DNA of 30,016 nucleotides from Euryarchaeota archaeon UBA181 (GCA_002496725.1 DALI01000012.1:6649-36664), one strand, 5' to 3'; positions 14,448 to 23,244 are shown, counted from the stretch's first letter. Notes: generated by a model not told the origin, from the sequence alone. Translations and numbers: made by a program.

Positions 14448-15626
14448 CTAAATCAAACCTAACTCCTTGCCGCATCTCTCAAATTCAGCTATCACAGTAT
14501 CAAGATCTTCACGAGAGAGGCCAGATGACATCTGAGTTCTGACTCTGGCCTTGTCCCTTGAAACCATCGGGAATACTATTGCCCCGACTAAGATGCCACT
14601 CTTTCCTAGCATTGATGAGAGTTGTTTTGCAATTTTACTTTCTCCACACATTATTGGGATGATGGGAGTCTCTGAACGACCAGTGTCAAAACCTAGGGAT
14701 TGTAGTTCTTTCCTGAAGTAATTAGTATTCTCCCAGAGCCTATTTACATGTTCTGGTTCGTCCATCAATACTTCAACAGCGGCCTTCTGAGCGGCTGCTA
14801 CTCCTGGTGGCTGACTTCCCGATAGTAGCCATGAACGGCTATGATTTAGAGCATGGCTCCTTACTAGTTCAGAACCAGCTAGAATGCCTCCTTGGACACC
14901 CATGGCCTTAGAATATGAGCCTACTTCGAAATCTACCCTCCCCTGGAGGCCAAAGTGTGCAACTATTCCTTTTCCCCCTCCGAGGACTCCTTCGCCATGA
15001 CAGTCATCAACCATGACCATTGCACCATATTCTTCTGCTACGTCAGTTATCTGATCCAAAGGAGCGATGTCCCCATCCATGCTAAAGACTCCGTCTGTGA
15101 TGATTAATTTCCTCTCTGCGTCTTTATTATCGATGAGAATCCTCTCCAGAGCTTTGACATCATTATGAGGATAGACTGCTCTACTGGCTTTCGTGAGCCT
15201 GACTCCATCAATGATTGAACCATGATTGAGCTCATCGGAAATAATGATGTCTTCTTTTCCCCTGACTAGAGTTGGGATAAGTCCTACATTTGCTGTGTAT
15301 CCAGTAGAATAAATTAGTGATGCTTCCACTTCCTTGAATTCTGCTGCCTTTTTCTCAGCCTCTAAATGGATATCGAGCGTCCCAGCAATTGCCCTTACAG
15401 AACCAGAACCAGCACCATATTTTCTTGTCGCATCTAGCACTGCCTCGACCACCCTTGGGTGAGTGGTTAGGTTCAGGTAGTTATTAGCCGAGAGCATAAT
15501 CATATCTTTCCCCTCTACCTTGCATCGAGCACTACTGGCTGATTCCAGTATAGGGGGATTCCAGTCCAGATCCTCTGCTTTCAGTTGCTCGAGCCTCTTT
15601 GACATCCAAGATAAGTCGGCCGCCAT
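14448..15626 (-). CDS. kbl: 2-amino-3-ketobutyrate CoA ligase (glycine C-acetyltransferase)
   Basis: PLP enzyme splitting 2-amino-3-ketobutyrate with CoA into glycine and acetyl-CoA, the second step of threonine breakdown. 392 residues, the family length. Key stretches: SANNYLNLTTHPRVVEA near residue 45, GAGSGSVRAIAGT, SDELNHGSIIDGVRL, DGVFSMDGDIAPL, VDDCHGEGVLG (Asp that pairs with the PLP ring nitrogen), and the Schiff-base lysine in GSYSKAMGVQGG. The related 8-amino-7-oxononanoate synthase shares much of this, but DGVFSMDGDIAPL and the length favour Kbl. No threonine dehydrogenase (tdh) lies in the window. Start ATG 15626 has tggag nearby. First gene of a tight three-gene unit. Confidence 0.9.
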   Translation of the reverse strand: MAADLSWMSKRLEQLKAEDLDWNPPILESASSARCKVEGKDMIMLSANNYLNLTTHPRVVEAVLDATRKYGAGSGSVRAIAGTLDIHLEAEKKAAEFKEVEASLIYSTGYTANVGLIPTLVRGKEDIIISDELNHGSIIDGVRLTKASRAVYPHNDVKALERILIDNKDAERKLIITDGVFSMDGDIAPLDQITDVAEEYGAMVMVDDCHGEGVLGGGKGIVAHFGLQGRVDFEVGSYSKAMGVQGGILAGSELVRSHALNHSRSWLLSGSQPPGVAAAQKAAVEVLMDEPEHVNRLWENTNYFRKELQSLGFDTGRSETPIIPIMCGESKIAKQLSSMLGKSGILVGAIVFPMVSRDKARVRTQMSSGLSREDLDTVIAEFERCGKELGLI

Positions 15627-15653
15627 AGGGCTCCATTAAGCAGGAGGTACATT

Positions 15654-15666
15654 GCTCCATCGGAGC
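15654..15666. repeat. Small inverted repeat in the kbl/MBL divergent gap
   Basis: GCTCC-ATC-GGAGC is a perfect 5-bp stem with a 3-bp loop in the 74-bp gap between the divergent kbl and metallo-beta-lactamase genes. It could be a shared operator, but it is short enough to occur by chance. Confidence 0.25.
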
Positions 15667-15700
15667 GAGTTGTTCATTTCCTATACTCATCTCCGCCTTC

Positions 15701-16585
15701 ATGGTAGGGCATTCTGCGGTGGTCACTCTTCTGGGAATCGCACAGGATGGAGGGTATCCACAAGTTGGTTGTATGAAACAATGTTGCGTAAGAGCTAGGG
15801 AAGATCCTGCACTTTCAAAAATGCCAGTTTCACTGGGAATTCGAGGTTCTAATGGTACCAGTCATATAATCGAAACGAGCAGGATGATGTCAAGGCAATT
15901 TGACTTGTGGAATGCCATCGAAAGGCTCGATTGGCCCCCTTCCAGCATATCACTGACTCATGCCCATCTTGGACACATTGATGGATTGGGTTTGTTCGGC
16001 CGTGAAGTTATGGGAGCAATCGGAATAAAGCTACATTGTAGTGAATCATTGAAGGGGCTATTGGATTCTACCCCCTCATGGTCAATAATGATAGAACAAG
16101 GAGTGATTGAACCAGAAGTTTGGAATCCGATGGAGCCATTTGAACCGACCCCAGATTGTGGCTTCACCATTACTGCTGTACCAGTACCCCATAGGTCAGA
16201 GCTCTCTGATAATCATGCTTTGATTATCAGAGGTCAGAAAAATAGCCTACTCTTTATGCCCGATCAGGATTCATGGTCTGAGACACTGGATGATGATTTG
16301 GGAATTGTGGATTGGTTGAAGGAGATGAATGTGGATATAGCACTGATTGATGGAACCTTTTGGGACTATGACGAGATTTCTAGCAGGGATATAAGTGAGA
16401 TTCCACATCCGACTGTTAGGGATACCCTGGAAATTCTAGGGTCACGAAAGCAGGGGGATCCGGATATTTCATTCTTTCACTTCAATCATACGAATCCCCT
16501 ACTGAAAAATGAAAGCCCTCAATCTAAGGAGTTGTTATCGATGGGTTGGGGAATCTGTAAACAAGGTGCGATGTACGAGCTGTGA
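15701..16585 (+). CDS. PqqB-like metallo-beta-lactamase-fold hydrolase
   Basis: 294 residues of the MBL superfamily branch related to the coenzyme PQQ protein PqqB. It opens with TLLGIAQDGGYPQVGC, like PqqB and its relatives, followed by a Cys-rich MKQCCVRA that may bind an extra metal. The metal motif is LTHAHLGHIDGLG, an HxHxGH variant of HxHxDH, common in this branch. A second His block appears near VPVPHRSE, and a late HFNHTNPLL supplies further ligands. No other pqq gene is present, so a role in PQQ synthesis is not supported. ATG 15701 is the first start in frame. Divergent from kbl; riboflavin kinase follows 42 bp later. Confidence 0.85.
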   Translation: MVGHSAVVTLLGIAQDGGYPQVGCMKQCCVRAREDPALSKMPVSLGIRGSNGTSHIIETSRMMSRQFDLWNAIERLDWPPSSISLTHAHLGHIDGLGLFGREVMGAIGIKLHCSESLKGLLDSTPSWSIMIEQGVIEPEVWNPMEPFEPTPDCGFTITAVPVPHRSELSDNHALIIRGQKNSLLFMPDQDSWSETLDDDLGIVDWLKEMNVDIALIDGTFWDYDEISSRDISEIPHPTVRDTLEILGSRKQGDPDISFFHFNHTNPLLKNESPQSKELLSMGWGICKQGAMYEL

Positions 16586-16627
16586 AATGAAGCGGGACCT
16601 TATGAGGGATGCATTAGAGGACTTACT

Positions 16628-17071
16628 ATGCTCCTACACGGTGCGGTATCTAGCGGTCTTGGAAGAGCCCATATTTTTATGGCTCAGCCACATTATCAAG
16701 AGCAGTTCAAAGAGGTATTGGGTTCCAGTGCTTGGCCTGGGACACTTAACGTTGATTTGGAGAGTGAGAGCTTGGACCCATATAGAAAACTCAGAGTAGC
16801 TTCTGGACTTGAGGAGGGAATTGAGGTCGTTGGACTCAAGCCAATTAGGATAATGGGATTTGAAAGAGAAGGCAAGTCGTTTGGCGGTGCCACAGCCTTC
16901 CTGGCAAGTATCTCCGTAGATTCGATAACTTGGGACAGGTGCGCATTACTGATACCTGACCTTACTAGACACACAAAAACTGCAGAGATTATTTCCAATA
17001 AATTCCTCAGAGAGGGACTTCCTTGCAATGATGGTGATGAGGTCTGGGTCAGGATTGATCGATTTCTCTAA
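16628..17071 (+). CDS. ribK: CTP-dependent riboflavin kinase (DUF120)
   Basis: Makes FMN from riboflavin using CTP, the archaeal route. 147 residues form the single DUF120 barrel: GAVSSGLGRAHIFMAQPHYQ at the N-terminus (nucleotide loop), EVLGSSAWPGTLNVDLES with the PGTLNV signature, an inner FGGATAFLASI segment, and the C-terminal CNDGDEVWVRI. There is no N-terminal HTH domain as found in some archaeal relatives. ATG 16628 follows gagga at 16616-16620. The 3' end overlaps the convergent truA by 23 bp. The link to the upstream MBL gene is position only. Confidence 0.93.
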   Translation: MLLHGAVSSGLGRAHIFMAQPHYQEQFKEVLGSSAWPGTLNVDLESESLDPYRKLRVASGLEEGIEVVGLKPIRIMGFEREGKSFGGATAFLASISVDSITWDRCALLIPDLTRHTKTAEIISNKFLREGLPCNDGDEVWVRIDRFL

Positions 17072-17957
17072 TCCATTCAGAGTTTACCATAGTGGACATT
17101 TCTAGGTTACACAGTCCCAGCCAGGTATTATGCCCCCTGAGTGATGAGGGGGGTTTTGAGAAGATACTTGTATCGGGAATTGAACCCATTCCCATACCCT
17201 CGAGGGCCGAGTGATTTATTTCCCATAGAATCAACCCCTTTGGGCTCCCCATGCCCATATCGATTGGATTATCCGGATCTTCCAGAGCACTGACTAGAAA
17301 ATCGAGATCATGTGCCCCCGAAACAACACCGGTAATTGCTGATGCCATCCTTCTGACTTGATTCCAAAGGAATGACTTTGCCGTCACAGAAATCCCAATT
17401 GGCCTATTTTTTATATCCAGCCATGGTTCGCAACTAATCACGGTTCTCTTTGGATCTTTATCTTCTTCTAACCTACACAAATTAGTGAAATCGTGAGTCC
17501 CTACAAAGGTCTGACATGCCTTTTTTAAGAGGTTGATATCTACATCATCTGGCCAGCTTTTTATGACCTCGCACCTGTAATAATATTTTCTTGAAATAAC
17601 AGGTCGTGTTGGAGTTGTCGAAGGCACCTTTTTTGCGCTCCATGCGACTAGATCTTCGGGAAGACGGTCGTTCAGTGCCCTTATCACAACTGCACCATCA
17701 ACAGAGTGGGTTACTGCTTCCGGTAAATCTATACTCGCTAAATTCATCCTTACGCTTACTCCGGAGTCCGTTCTACTGGAAAGCCGCAAGCAACCCTCTG
17801 ACCACCATCCAATCTCTTTTAGTGCCTCAACTAGAGCGCCTTGTACTGTTCTTATGTTGGGCTGTATTTGTGATCCATGAAATAAATTTCCATGGTATCC
17901 TATGGCGACTAGGAAACAGTCGCTAACCAGTGGGACGGCCCCCTCATTCCTCTGCAA
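17049..17957 (-). CDS. truA: tRNA pseudouridine synthase A (TruA family)
   Basis: Isomerises uridines in the tRNA anticodon arm (positions 38-40 in bacterial TruA). 302 residues. The N-terminal AIGYHGNLFHGSQIQPNIRTVQGAL segment (here AIGYHG then SQIQPNIRTVQGAL) is typical; the catalytic Asp is in SSRTDSGVSV, a variant of ARTDAGVHA. Further family stretches are IRALNDRLPEDLVAWSAK, SRKYYYRCEV, FVGTHDFTNLC and FLWNQVRRMASAITGV. The start ATG 17957 overlaps the upstream TPR-like gene by 14 bp and the 3' end overlaps convergent ribK. It is the last gene of the long minus-strand cluster, an odd companion for envelope genes. Confidence 0.92.
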   Translation of the reverse strand: MQRNEGAVPLVSDCFLVAIGYHGNLFHGSQIQPNIRTVQGALVEALKEIGWWSEGCLRLSSRTDSGVSVRMNLASIDLPEAVTHSVDGAVVIRALNDRLPEDLVAWSAKKVPSTTPTRPVISRKYYYRCEVIKSWPDDVDINLLKKACQTFVGTHDFTNLCRLEEDKDPKRTVISCEPWLDIKNRPIGISVTAKSFLWNQVRRMASAITGVVSGAHDLDFLVSALEDPDNPIDMGMGSPKGLILWEINHSALEGMGMGSIPDTSIFSKPPSSLRGHNTWLGLCNLEMSTMVNSEWIREIDQS

Positions 17958-18489
17958 CTAGGTACTCCATGGCCTCATCCGTAGATGAGAAACCGAGGCC
18001 TAGCATGGCAAACTCCAATGCAACAGGTATGAATTGCCTAGCATTTGGGTTACTCCTGTCAAATTCCGTCTTTAGATCAATGAGATCAATGAGGGTCTTA
18101 GCGGCTTCATAGAAATGGGACGAGACGTCTAAGTCATCTAGTTCCTCCCCGAGAGCTTTGAGTTTCCTAAACTCGCGAACTGACATGGAAATTCTATCGA
18201 ACTCTAAGAGTGCCTTTGCATAGGATGCAAGATACTCGGGATTTTTTGGGTCCATGGAAGATGCTCTTCTGTAATATGCAGCAATCTGGCCTTCGTTAAT
18301 TCGGTCATTACCCTTCCCATCTAGGTTTCCATTTACCTGGATCTCGAAAAGTGCCGCCTCTGCCCAGCCATGAAATCCAACTGGATCATCAGGATTAGAT
18401 TCTGAATACGACTCAAAAATTTGCATTGCTCCCGTGAAGTCTCCTTGAGCTATTAACTGGGCCGCCTGTGTTATCTCATCGTCCGCCAT
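17944..18489 (-). CDS. TPR-like soluble protein of unknown function
   Basis: About 181 residues from ATG 18489 (the frame also opens at 18519, ten codons earlier). Acidic and helical, with tandem helix pairs of the TPR kind: AAQLIAQGDFTGAMQIFESY, then NPDDPVGFHGWAEAALFE, then AAYYRRASSMDPKNPEYLAS with the typical DPxNPEY, then YAKALLEFDRIS. An inserted DGKGNDRINEG loop between repeats is Asp/Gly rich. Such repeats usually bind partner proteins. No signal peptide or membrane segment. It lies between the bPH2 membrane gene (27 bp upstream) and truA (overlapping), so it probably belongs to the same transcript. Confidence 0.7.
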   Translation of the reverse strand: MADDEITQAAQLIAQGDFTGAMQIFESYSESNPDDPVGFHGWAEAALFEIQVNGNLDGKGNDRINEGQIAAYYRRASSMDPKNPEYLASYAKALLEFDRISMSVREFRKLKALGEELDDLDVSSHFYEAAKTLIDLIDLKTEFDRSNPNARQFIPVALEFAMLGLGFSSTDEAMEYLVAEE

Positions 18490-18545
18490 TGGTTCCCCTC
18501 GGGCTGAATCGGTGGCCATGTAGTTAAGAACGGTGCGGAAGAGTA

Positions 18546-19439
18546 TTATGAATTATCAATTAACTCATTGATCAATCTGTATACTAACATTGGCTCGTTG
18601 ATGCAGTAAAGGCATTCACTTGGATCTTCAGATGATACTGAAAAATTTCTCTGGATTAAAATCCATCTGGACAGAATAGAGTTGGAGAAAATAGATTTGG
18701 AGGCTGAATCGTTGGCTTCTCGATAACTTGATTGTCTGCCGTCAGTGATGATATATACATTTCCGAATCCCAATATTCTGCCAATTAAAGGCGGCTCTAC
18801 TTTCAAGTTCTCAACTTTTTCAAATGGTATTCCCACAGAGCTAGTATCGAAATACAGGAATTTCTTCCTAATGTGTACTCTCTTGTCTGTAATTGCATAC
18901 TGGAAGGAGTTCCGATAGTGAGTAGTCATTGAGACTGCGAAGACGAATGAAATTATTCCAAGAAGCGGATAGTACCAATCCATCCACATTGGAGTATCTG
19001 GGATATCATCCATAAAATATCCTAGAATCTTGCCTGACCAGTCAAATAAGACAATAACAAATGGTACGCAACCGTTTATTATTAGCCAAGTTGTTGTCCA
19101 TTTACCGGAGCTTGAGACGTTGAGGAAATGATTTATCTTCGCTATTGCAAACATAACAATCACGAAGCCAAGGACTCCAGAAAAATCAAGTATTGACTTT
19201 GCTATTCCAATTACTAAATTCGCATTTCCCTCGCCATCGATATCCTCGAATTTTGCCGCCCAGAAGAATATCATATGGGTCATCAGAACTAGTGCTGCGA
19301 GTAAGTATTTAGCCGCCATGGACATTACAGTAGGACTTCCAAACCATATAGGGACCTCAGAGTCAGATATCTCAGGAAAGCTTTCCCTTACTTTCTGCAC
19401 ATCCACCTTGGACTTGAAGTTTAGAATGAAGTCATCCAT
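18546..19439 (-). CDS. Multi-pass membrane protein with bacterial PH (bPH2/YdbS-like) domain
   Basis: About 297 residues. An N-terminal cytoplasmic stretch of about 40 residues is followed by roughly four hydrophobic segments (AAKYLLAALVLMTHMIFFW; GVLGFVIVMFAIAKI; WLIINGCVPFVIVLF; PLLGIISFVFAVSM). Next comes a bPH2/DUF304-type domain: SFQYAITDKRVHIRKKFLYF, GIPFEKVENLKVEPPLIGRI and LGFGNVYIITDG. A CLYC pair is near the C-terminus. I start at ATG 19439 behind an aggtg; GTG 19448 is possible. bPH2 domains sit at membranes and their function is poorly known. Next to the AttH-like and ABC genes, it fits an envelope-export cluster (inference). Confidence 0.75.
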   Translation of the reverse strand: MDDFILNFKSKVDVQKVRESFPEISDSEVPIWFGSPTVMSMAAKYLLAALVLMTHMIFFWAAKFEDIDGEGNANLVIGIAKSILDFSGVLGFVIVMFAIAKINHFLNVSSSGKWTTTWLIINGCVPFVIVLFDWSGKILGYFMDDIPDTPMWMDWYYPLLGIISFVFAVSMTTHYRNSFQYAITDKRVHIRKKFLYFDTSSVGIPFEKVENLKVEPPLIGRILGFGNVYIITDGRQSSYREANDSASKSIFSNSILSRWILIQRNFSVSSEDPSECLYCINEPMLVYRLINELIDNS

Positions 19440-19448
19440 ATGTAACAC

Positions 19449-20645
19449 CTAGTGAAGAACTCCCCATGCATGCTCAGCATTACCATGAATCCACGAGTAG
19501 TCATCATTGGTTCTAGTGCCCTCTGAATCCTCGAAGGATAATGAAATGACCTCCAAGGGGTACTCATTGTAAGTCAGGTGGCTCACCCACGATGCCCTAG
19601 TTGGTTGATCGAAGACCCATCTTGCTCTACTAACGGCCCTAACTTTGATTGTAGCCCTAGATTGGTCATTCCACACCCTTACTGTGAATTCAGGAAGCAC
19701 ATTTCCCTTGTCATCCTTCAACGCATCGCCAGAGTTCTGCTTGGAAAGCTCAACTGTGCAGTTATCAAAATTTTGAGTCTTTCCTGTTTTCCTGTCATGG
19801 AAGACCCCAGTCCCTATATTTGGAGATCTGAAGAAATCCCTAAGCCTCCATGGCTTGTCATCTCTAGCTGACCACATGGGGGTGACGTGTGGCATGAACC
19901 AATCCAAATACGAGCCATCATCGAAATGTAGCATTCCCCAGAACCAAGGGAATGATGGGGCCTGAACTGAGACCTTCTGGAAATATCCAGTACCCTCCAT
20001 GACCTCTCCGTCCACTAACAGTTTACACTTTGTCGCCTGTAGCCTGAGAATATCATAGCCAAGGCCCTTGAAATATACATTATTCCTGTATGTCAATTCA
20101 CTGGGTGGACCCCACCAAGGAGTTAATTCGGCCTCGAATTTCTTCGGCGCCCCCTTAGAGACAGCATCTTCATCACTGGATAGATTAATCCAGAATGATT
20201 TGTTTCCTGGAGCCATTCCTATTGACATATCTTGGGAAGTAAGGGGGATGACTGCCCCTGCGCCTTCCCCCTTTCCTTCTCCCGGCCAAAGTGGGTGTGT
20301 ATCAGAAATACTAGCCATCCTACATTCTCTCTTCACAAGTGGCTCAAACATTTCTTCTCCGTCGAACCACCAAGCACAAACCATTCCAGGAATAACATGC
20401 CCGCCATGCTCGTCAACGAACATTCTACCTCCCGGCTTCCACCAATGGCCACTAACTCTTATGGCTGGAGTTTCTTTAGTGGACCAGAGAACCATCAATT
20501 GCTTCGATCTACCTGGATTATCAGGATCCGGGATTAGTATTAGGGCCCACCACCACCACCAAGATAGTCGACGGATCGGGGGCATTATATCCAACCTCCA
20601 AAGGGAGGAGAAATCGCCTTTGAAATGCGTAATATCTTGACTCAT
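19449..20645 (-). CDS. Trp-rich AttH/CrtC-like (lipocalin-type) protein
   Basis: 398 residues, very rich in tryptophan, including a run of five (SWWWWWALILIPD). The layout recalls the AttH/hydroxyneurosporene-synthase-like fold: an N-terminal WWWW-ALILIPD strand, a central FEAELTPWWGPP and VMEGTGYFQKVSV (compare G-x-GYxDxxWG in the family), then WFWGMLHFDDGSYLDWFMPH and a C-terminal beta-rich domain. No clear signal peptide is seen. AttH proteins of bacteria are encoded with attEFG ABC exporter genes, and this gene lies 4 bp after an ABC permease, which agrees. The alternative, a CrtC-type carotenoid hydratase, has no supporting neighbours. Family call is moderate; a lipid-like ligand is inference. 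Confidence 0.55.
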   Translation of the reverse strand: MSQDITHFKGDFSSLWRLDIMPPIRRLSWWWWWALILIPDPDNPGRSKQLMVLWSTKETPAIRVSGHWWKPGGRMFVDEHGGHVIPGMVCAWWFDGEEMFEPLVKRECRMASISDTHPLWPGEGKGEGAGAVIPLTSQDMSIGMAPGNKSFWINLSSDEDAVSKGAPKKFEAELTPWWGPPSELTYRNNVYFKGLGYDILRLQATKCKLLVDGEVMEGTGYFQKVSVQAPSFPWFWGMLHFDDGSYLDWFMPHVTPMWSARDDKPWRLRDFFRSPNIGTGVFHDRKTGKTQNFDNCTVELSKQNSGDALKDDKGNVLPEFTVRVWNDQSRATIKVRAVSRARWVFDQPTRASWVSHLTYNEYPLEVISLSFEDSEGTRTNDDYSWIHGNAEHAWGVLH

Positions 20646-20649
20646 AAAA

Positions 20650-22308
20650 TCACATTATCTCTCTCTTACTGAATACTGCACTTCCGATGCCAATCATTGA
20701 GATGGAAATTACAGACAGCATTGTTACTGAAGTGAGTATGCCCAAATATGGATTGCTAGAATTTAGCGTGTGGACTGGAGGAGACCATATCCACTCAAGT
20801 CCAGTTTCCAATCCGAAAGCAGATGACATCTGGGAAAATTGCAATGTATCCGGCCACGAAACTAATACGATCGAGTCGATCAAATGGAGTCCCCAGTGTG
20901 AAACTGAAATTGTGGCAATAGATGAACTGGGGGAAATTAGAGTGGTGAAACCCATGGCAAATTCCCAGACCCCAATAATAATGCAAAGATAGACCCCATA
21001 CTTCGGGAGAAGCAGTCCAATGGTATTGAATAGAGAACCATATGCGGCTAGAACCAGGATTGTGGCAACAGCGATTCCTAGCCAAACTGGGAAGTCCCCT
21101 ATCCTCACCAAACTATCGCCCGGACCTATCACCGACGTTATCAAGGCCATAAATAGAGATAGAATTAGTATGAATGCAGACACCACCGCTAAGTATCCAA
21201 GTACACGATACAGGATGAATTCTCCCCTATGTATTGGCTTGGATAGCAGATAGTGTAATGTTCCCCTCTCAGTCTCATCTCGAACTAATCCTAGAGAAAG
21301 GAAGAGAGGAAGGAATAGGCCTAGAAGTAGAACGAATGCTATCTTGCCTGTGGCTATTACGAAGGTTCTGTGACTAGCTTCACCCACATAATTTTCATCA
21401 ACCGGATCTTCATCCACCGAGGAGTCGGCACTGATGTAAATGACCTCTCCAGTTTCTGGGTCCATGACCCAAATCACATCACATTGGATACCGTTTCTAT
21501 TTGCATCGGGATTGTGCGGTTCTTCCCACCACATCATATCTTGATCTGATGAAGATACCCAGCCAACCCTGAGACAGTCCCCATCATCATCGACCCCCTG
21601 GCTTCCTCCATTGCCATCCCAGTCAATATCATCCTCATCGATATACATCTCCTTCGGATCCTTTGGGACATCGAAAATTCCTGTGACGAAACCCCATGAA
21701 AGATAGTAATCCAGGGGGACAGTTAGATTCCCTTCGGCTCTGAACTTTCCATTGGTGACATATGTCCCATCTTGGAGTTGGCATGCTGAGGACCATTCGG
21801 GAATCCAATCCATGAATGCCTCGCCCTGGTCTTCTGGGCAACTTGTGACAGAATCCCAGTCAATAATGTAGTCCCATTGCCCGCCCTTGTAATCAGTATC
21901 TATCCAACTGGGGTCAAGATAAGCTTGCCCCTCCCAGGTCTTGTTTCCTGAAATTTCACGATTCTCATCATTCCAATCAATTTCTCCCTCGTACACGAAT
22001 GTACCAGAACCGGGGAACTGTTCACCATCCCAGTCACTAGTGCCGTACTTCCTTTCTTGGCCGAGAGGATACCCGTCTCGATCTTCGTCTACACTGTCCC
22101 CGTCATTATCTATTGATTCGAATCCATCTCTTATTGAATCAATATAGAAAGCAAGAAGTAGAACCATCAGCATTGTCCCCAATGCTAATACTACCCAAGT
22201 AGATATTTTGTGCCTCAGTTGCCTTATTGTTAGTTCGATTACGGCACCTGCCTTCCTGTCTATTCTGGTCCAAACAGTCTCAGCTAGATCCCTACCTTGT
22301 GCGTCCAA
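20650..22308 (-). CDS. ABC-2 type permease with large Asp-rich extracytoplasmic loop
   Basis: 552 residues. The first helix is at about 38-56. Then about 260 residues face outside before five or six helices resume near residue 316. The loop starts with IDNDGDSVDEDRDGYPLG (66-83), a calcium-binding DxDxDG pattern like thrombospondin type 3 repeats, and has further Asp-rich spots (DIDWDGNGGSQGVDDDGDC; PDANRNGIQCD) and four Cys likely to form disulfides. The membrane part carries the ABC-2 pattern LVRDETERGTLHYLLSKP, i.e. the coupling region. It directly follows (no gap) the ATPase gene at 22309, its obvious partner. The transported substrate is unknown. Confidence 0.85.
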   Translation of the reverse strand: MDAQGRDLAETVWTRIDRKAGAVIELTIRQLRHKISTWVVLALGTMLMVLLLAFYIDSIRDGFESIDNDGDSVDEDRDGYPLGQERKYGTSDWDGEQFPGSGTFVYEGEIDWNDENREISGNKTWEGQAYLDPSWIDTDYKGGQWDYIIDWDSVTSCPEDQGEAFMDWIPEWSSACQLQDGTYVTNGKFRAEGNLTVPLDYYLSWGFVTGIFDVPKDPKEMYIDEDDIDWDGNGGSQGVDDDGDCLRVGWVSSSDQDMMWWEEPHNPDANRNGIQCDVIWVMDPETGEVIYISADSSVDEDPVDENYVGEASHRTFVIATGKIAFVLLLGLFLPLFLSLGLVRDETERGTLHYLLSKPIHRGEFILYRVLGYLAVVSAFILILSLFMALITSVIGPGDSLVRIGDFPVWLGIAVATILVLAAYGSLFNTIGLLLPKYGVYLCIIIGVWEFAMGFTTLISPSSSIATISVSHWGLHLIDSIVLVSWPDTLQFSQMSSAFGLETGLEWIWSPPVHTLNSSNPYLGILTSVTMLSVISISMIGIGSAVFSKREIM

Positions 22309-23244
22309 TTAATCACCTCCGACCAAGTATCCAAGTAGTGAATCTAGGTTATCGTCAGGGTTCTCTACTGATGTGACCTTGATCCCAGATTCAACGATAG
22401 CTTCTGGGAGTATCTCATGAGCAGCAGAGAGGTCGCTGGTCTGGATTTCCAGATATCCCTCCTCGGGAAATCTTACACCATAGATTGGTTTTCTCGTGAT
22501 TAACTCCTTGGCCAGTTCTCTTGGAGCTTCAGTTTCAAGTAAGATTCTATGAGGGTGCTTATCCAATAGGCCCCTAATGGCATGTAAATTTCCGAGAGCT
22601 AGGAGTCTGCCATTATGAAGTATTACGATTTGCTCTGTAATCCTCTCAATCTCCTCCAGAATATGGCTAGAGACGATTACCGTTTTTCCACGGTTTCCTA
22701 ATTCCCTAATGACGCTCATGATACTAGTCCTAGCTAGAGGATCGCAACCATGCAATGGTTCGTCCAGAATAATCAAGTCTGGATCATGAACAAGTGCATG
22801 GGCAATCTTCACCCTCTGACGCATGCCTTTACTGTACTTTCCGACCTCTTTATGACGGACATCACTAAGTCCAACGAAATCCAAAACATGCTCGGCTCTT
22901 TCCTTCGCCTCCTCTCTGGTCATTCCATGAAGTCTTGCCATAGTAACCAGGAAATCAAGTCCAGTCATCCACTCATACAAAGGCTCGGTCTCACTCACGT
23001 ATCCCACTCTCCTGAATGGAGAGGTACTCTCCCATGGGTCGATTCCGAATAATCTGACAGATCCCTGACTGGGCCTAAGTCTGCCAAGTAATAGTTTAAA
23101 CAATGTGGATTTTCCTGCCCCATTAGGCCCTAGTACTCCAGTTACCCCGCCATCGATTGCCAGAGAAACATCGTTGATACCGATAACTTGGCCATACCAT
23201 TTAGATGCTGACTCAAGCATAACTGCAGGGGGTTCGGAAGTCAT
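22309..23244 (-). CDS. ABC transporter ATP-binding protein (second pair)
   Basis: 311 residues. Nucleotide-binding domain with Walker A GPNGAGKST near residue 40, a Q-loop region near VGYVSETEP, the signature YSKGMRQR (a variant of LSGGQ), Walker B LIILDEPLHGCDP and H-loop VSSHILEE. The C-terminal 90 residues form a small domain common to ABC-2 exporter ATPases of the CcmA/DrrA type. The ATG overlaps the stop of the upstream permease by four bases, and the stop abuts the start of the 552-residue permease, so it is translated with both. Probably the motor for the permease at 20650, or for a mixed complex with the pair upstream. Confidence 0.94.
   Translation of the reverse strand: MTSEPPAVMLESASKWYGQVIGINDVSLAIDGGVTGVLGPNGAGKSTLFKLLLGRLRPSQGSVRLFGIDPWESTSPFRRVGYVSETEPLYEWMTGLDFLVTMARLHGMTREEAKERAEHVLDFVGLSDVRHKEVGKYSKGMRQRVKIAHALVHDPDLIILDEPLHGCDPLARTSIMSVIRELGNRGKTVIVSSHILEEIERITEQIVILHNGRLLALGNLHAIRGLLDKHPHRILLETEAPRELAKELITRKPIYGVRFPEEGYLEIQTSDLSAAHEILPEAIVESGIKVTSVENPDDNLDSLLGYLVGGD

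Noticed and set aside
15532..15726. Minus-strand 64-residue open frame across the kbl/MBL gap
   Set aside because: Mostly overlaps kbl in another frame and the start of the MBL gene on the other strand; no ribosome site or recognisable protein.
15701..16585. PQQ biosynthesis locus
   Set aside because: Only a PqqB-like fold is present; no pqqA, C, D or E is in the window and the family has many non-PQQ members.
16509..16799. 96-residue frame joining the MBL and ribK genes
   Set aside because: It overlaps both genes in another frame and shows no family features; a shadow.
20068..20640. 190-residue plus-strand open frame with HHHH
   Set aside because: Antisense to the AttH-like gene; the His run is only the complement of the TGG repeat.
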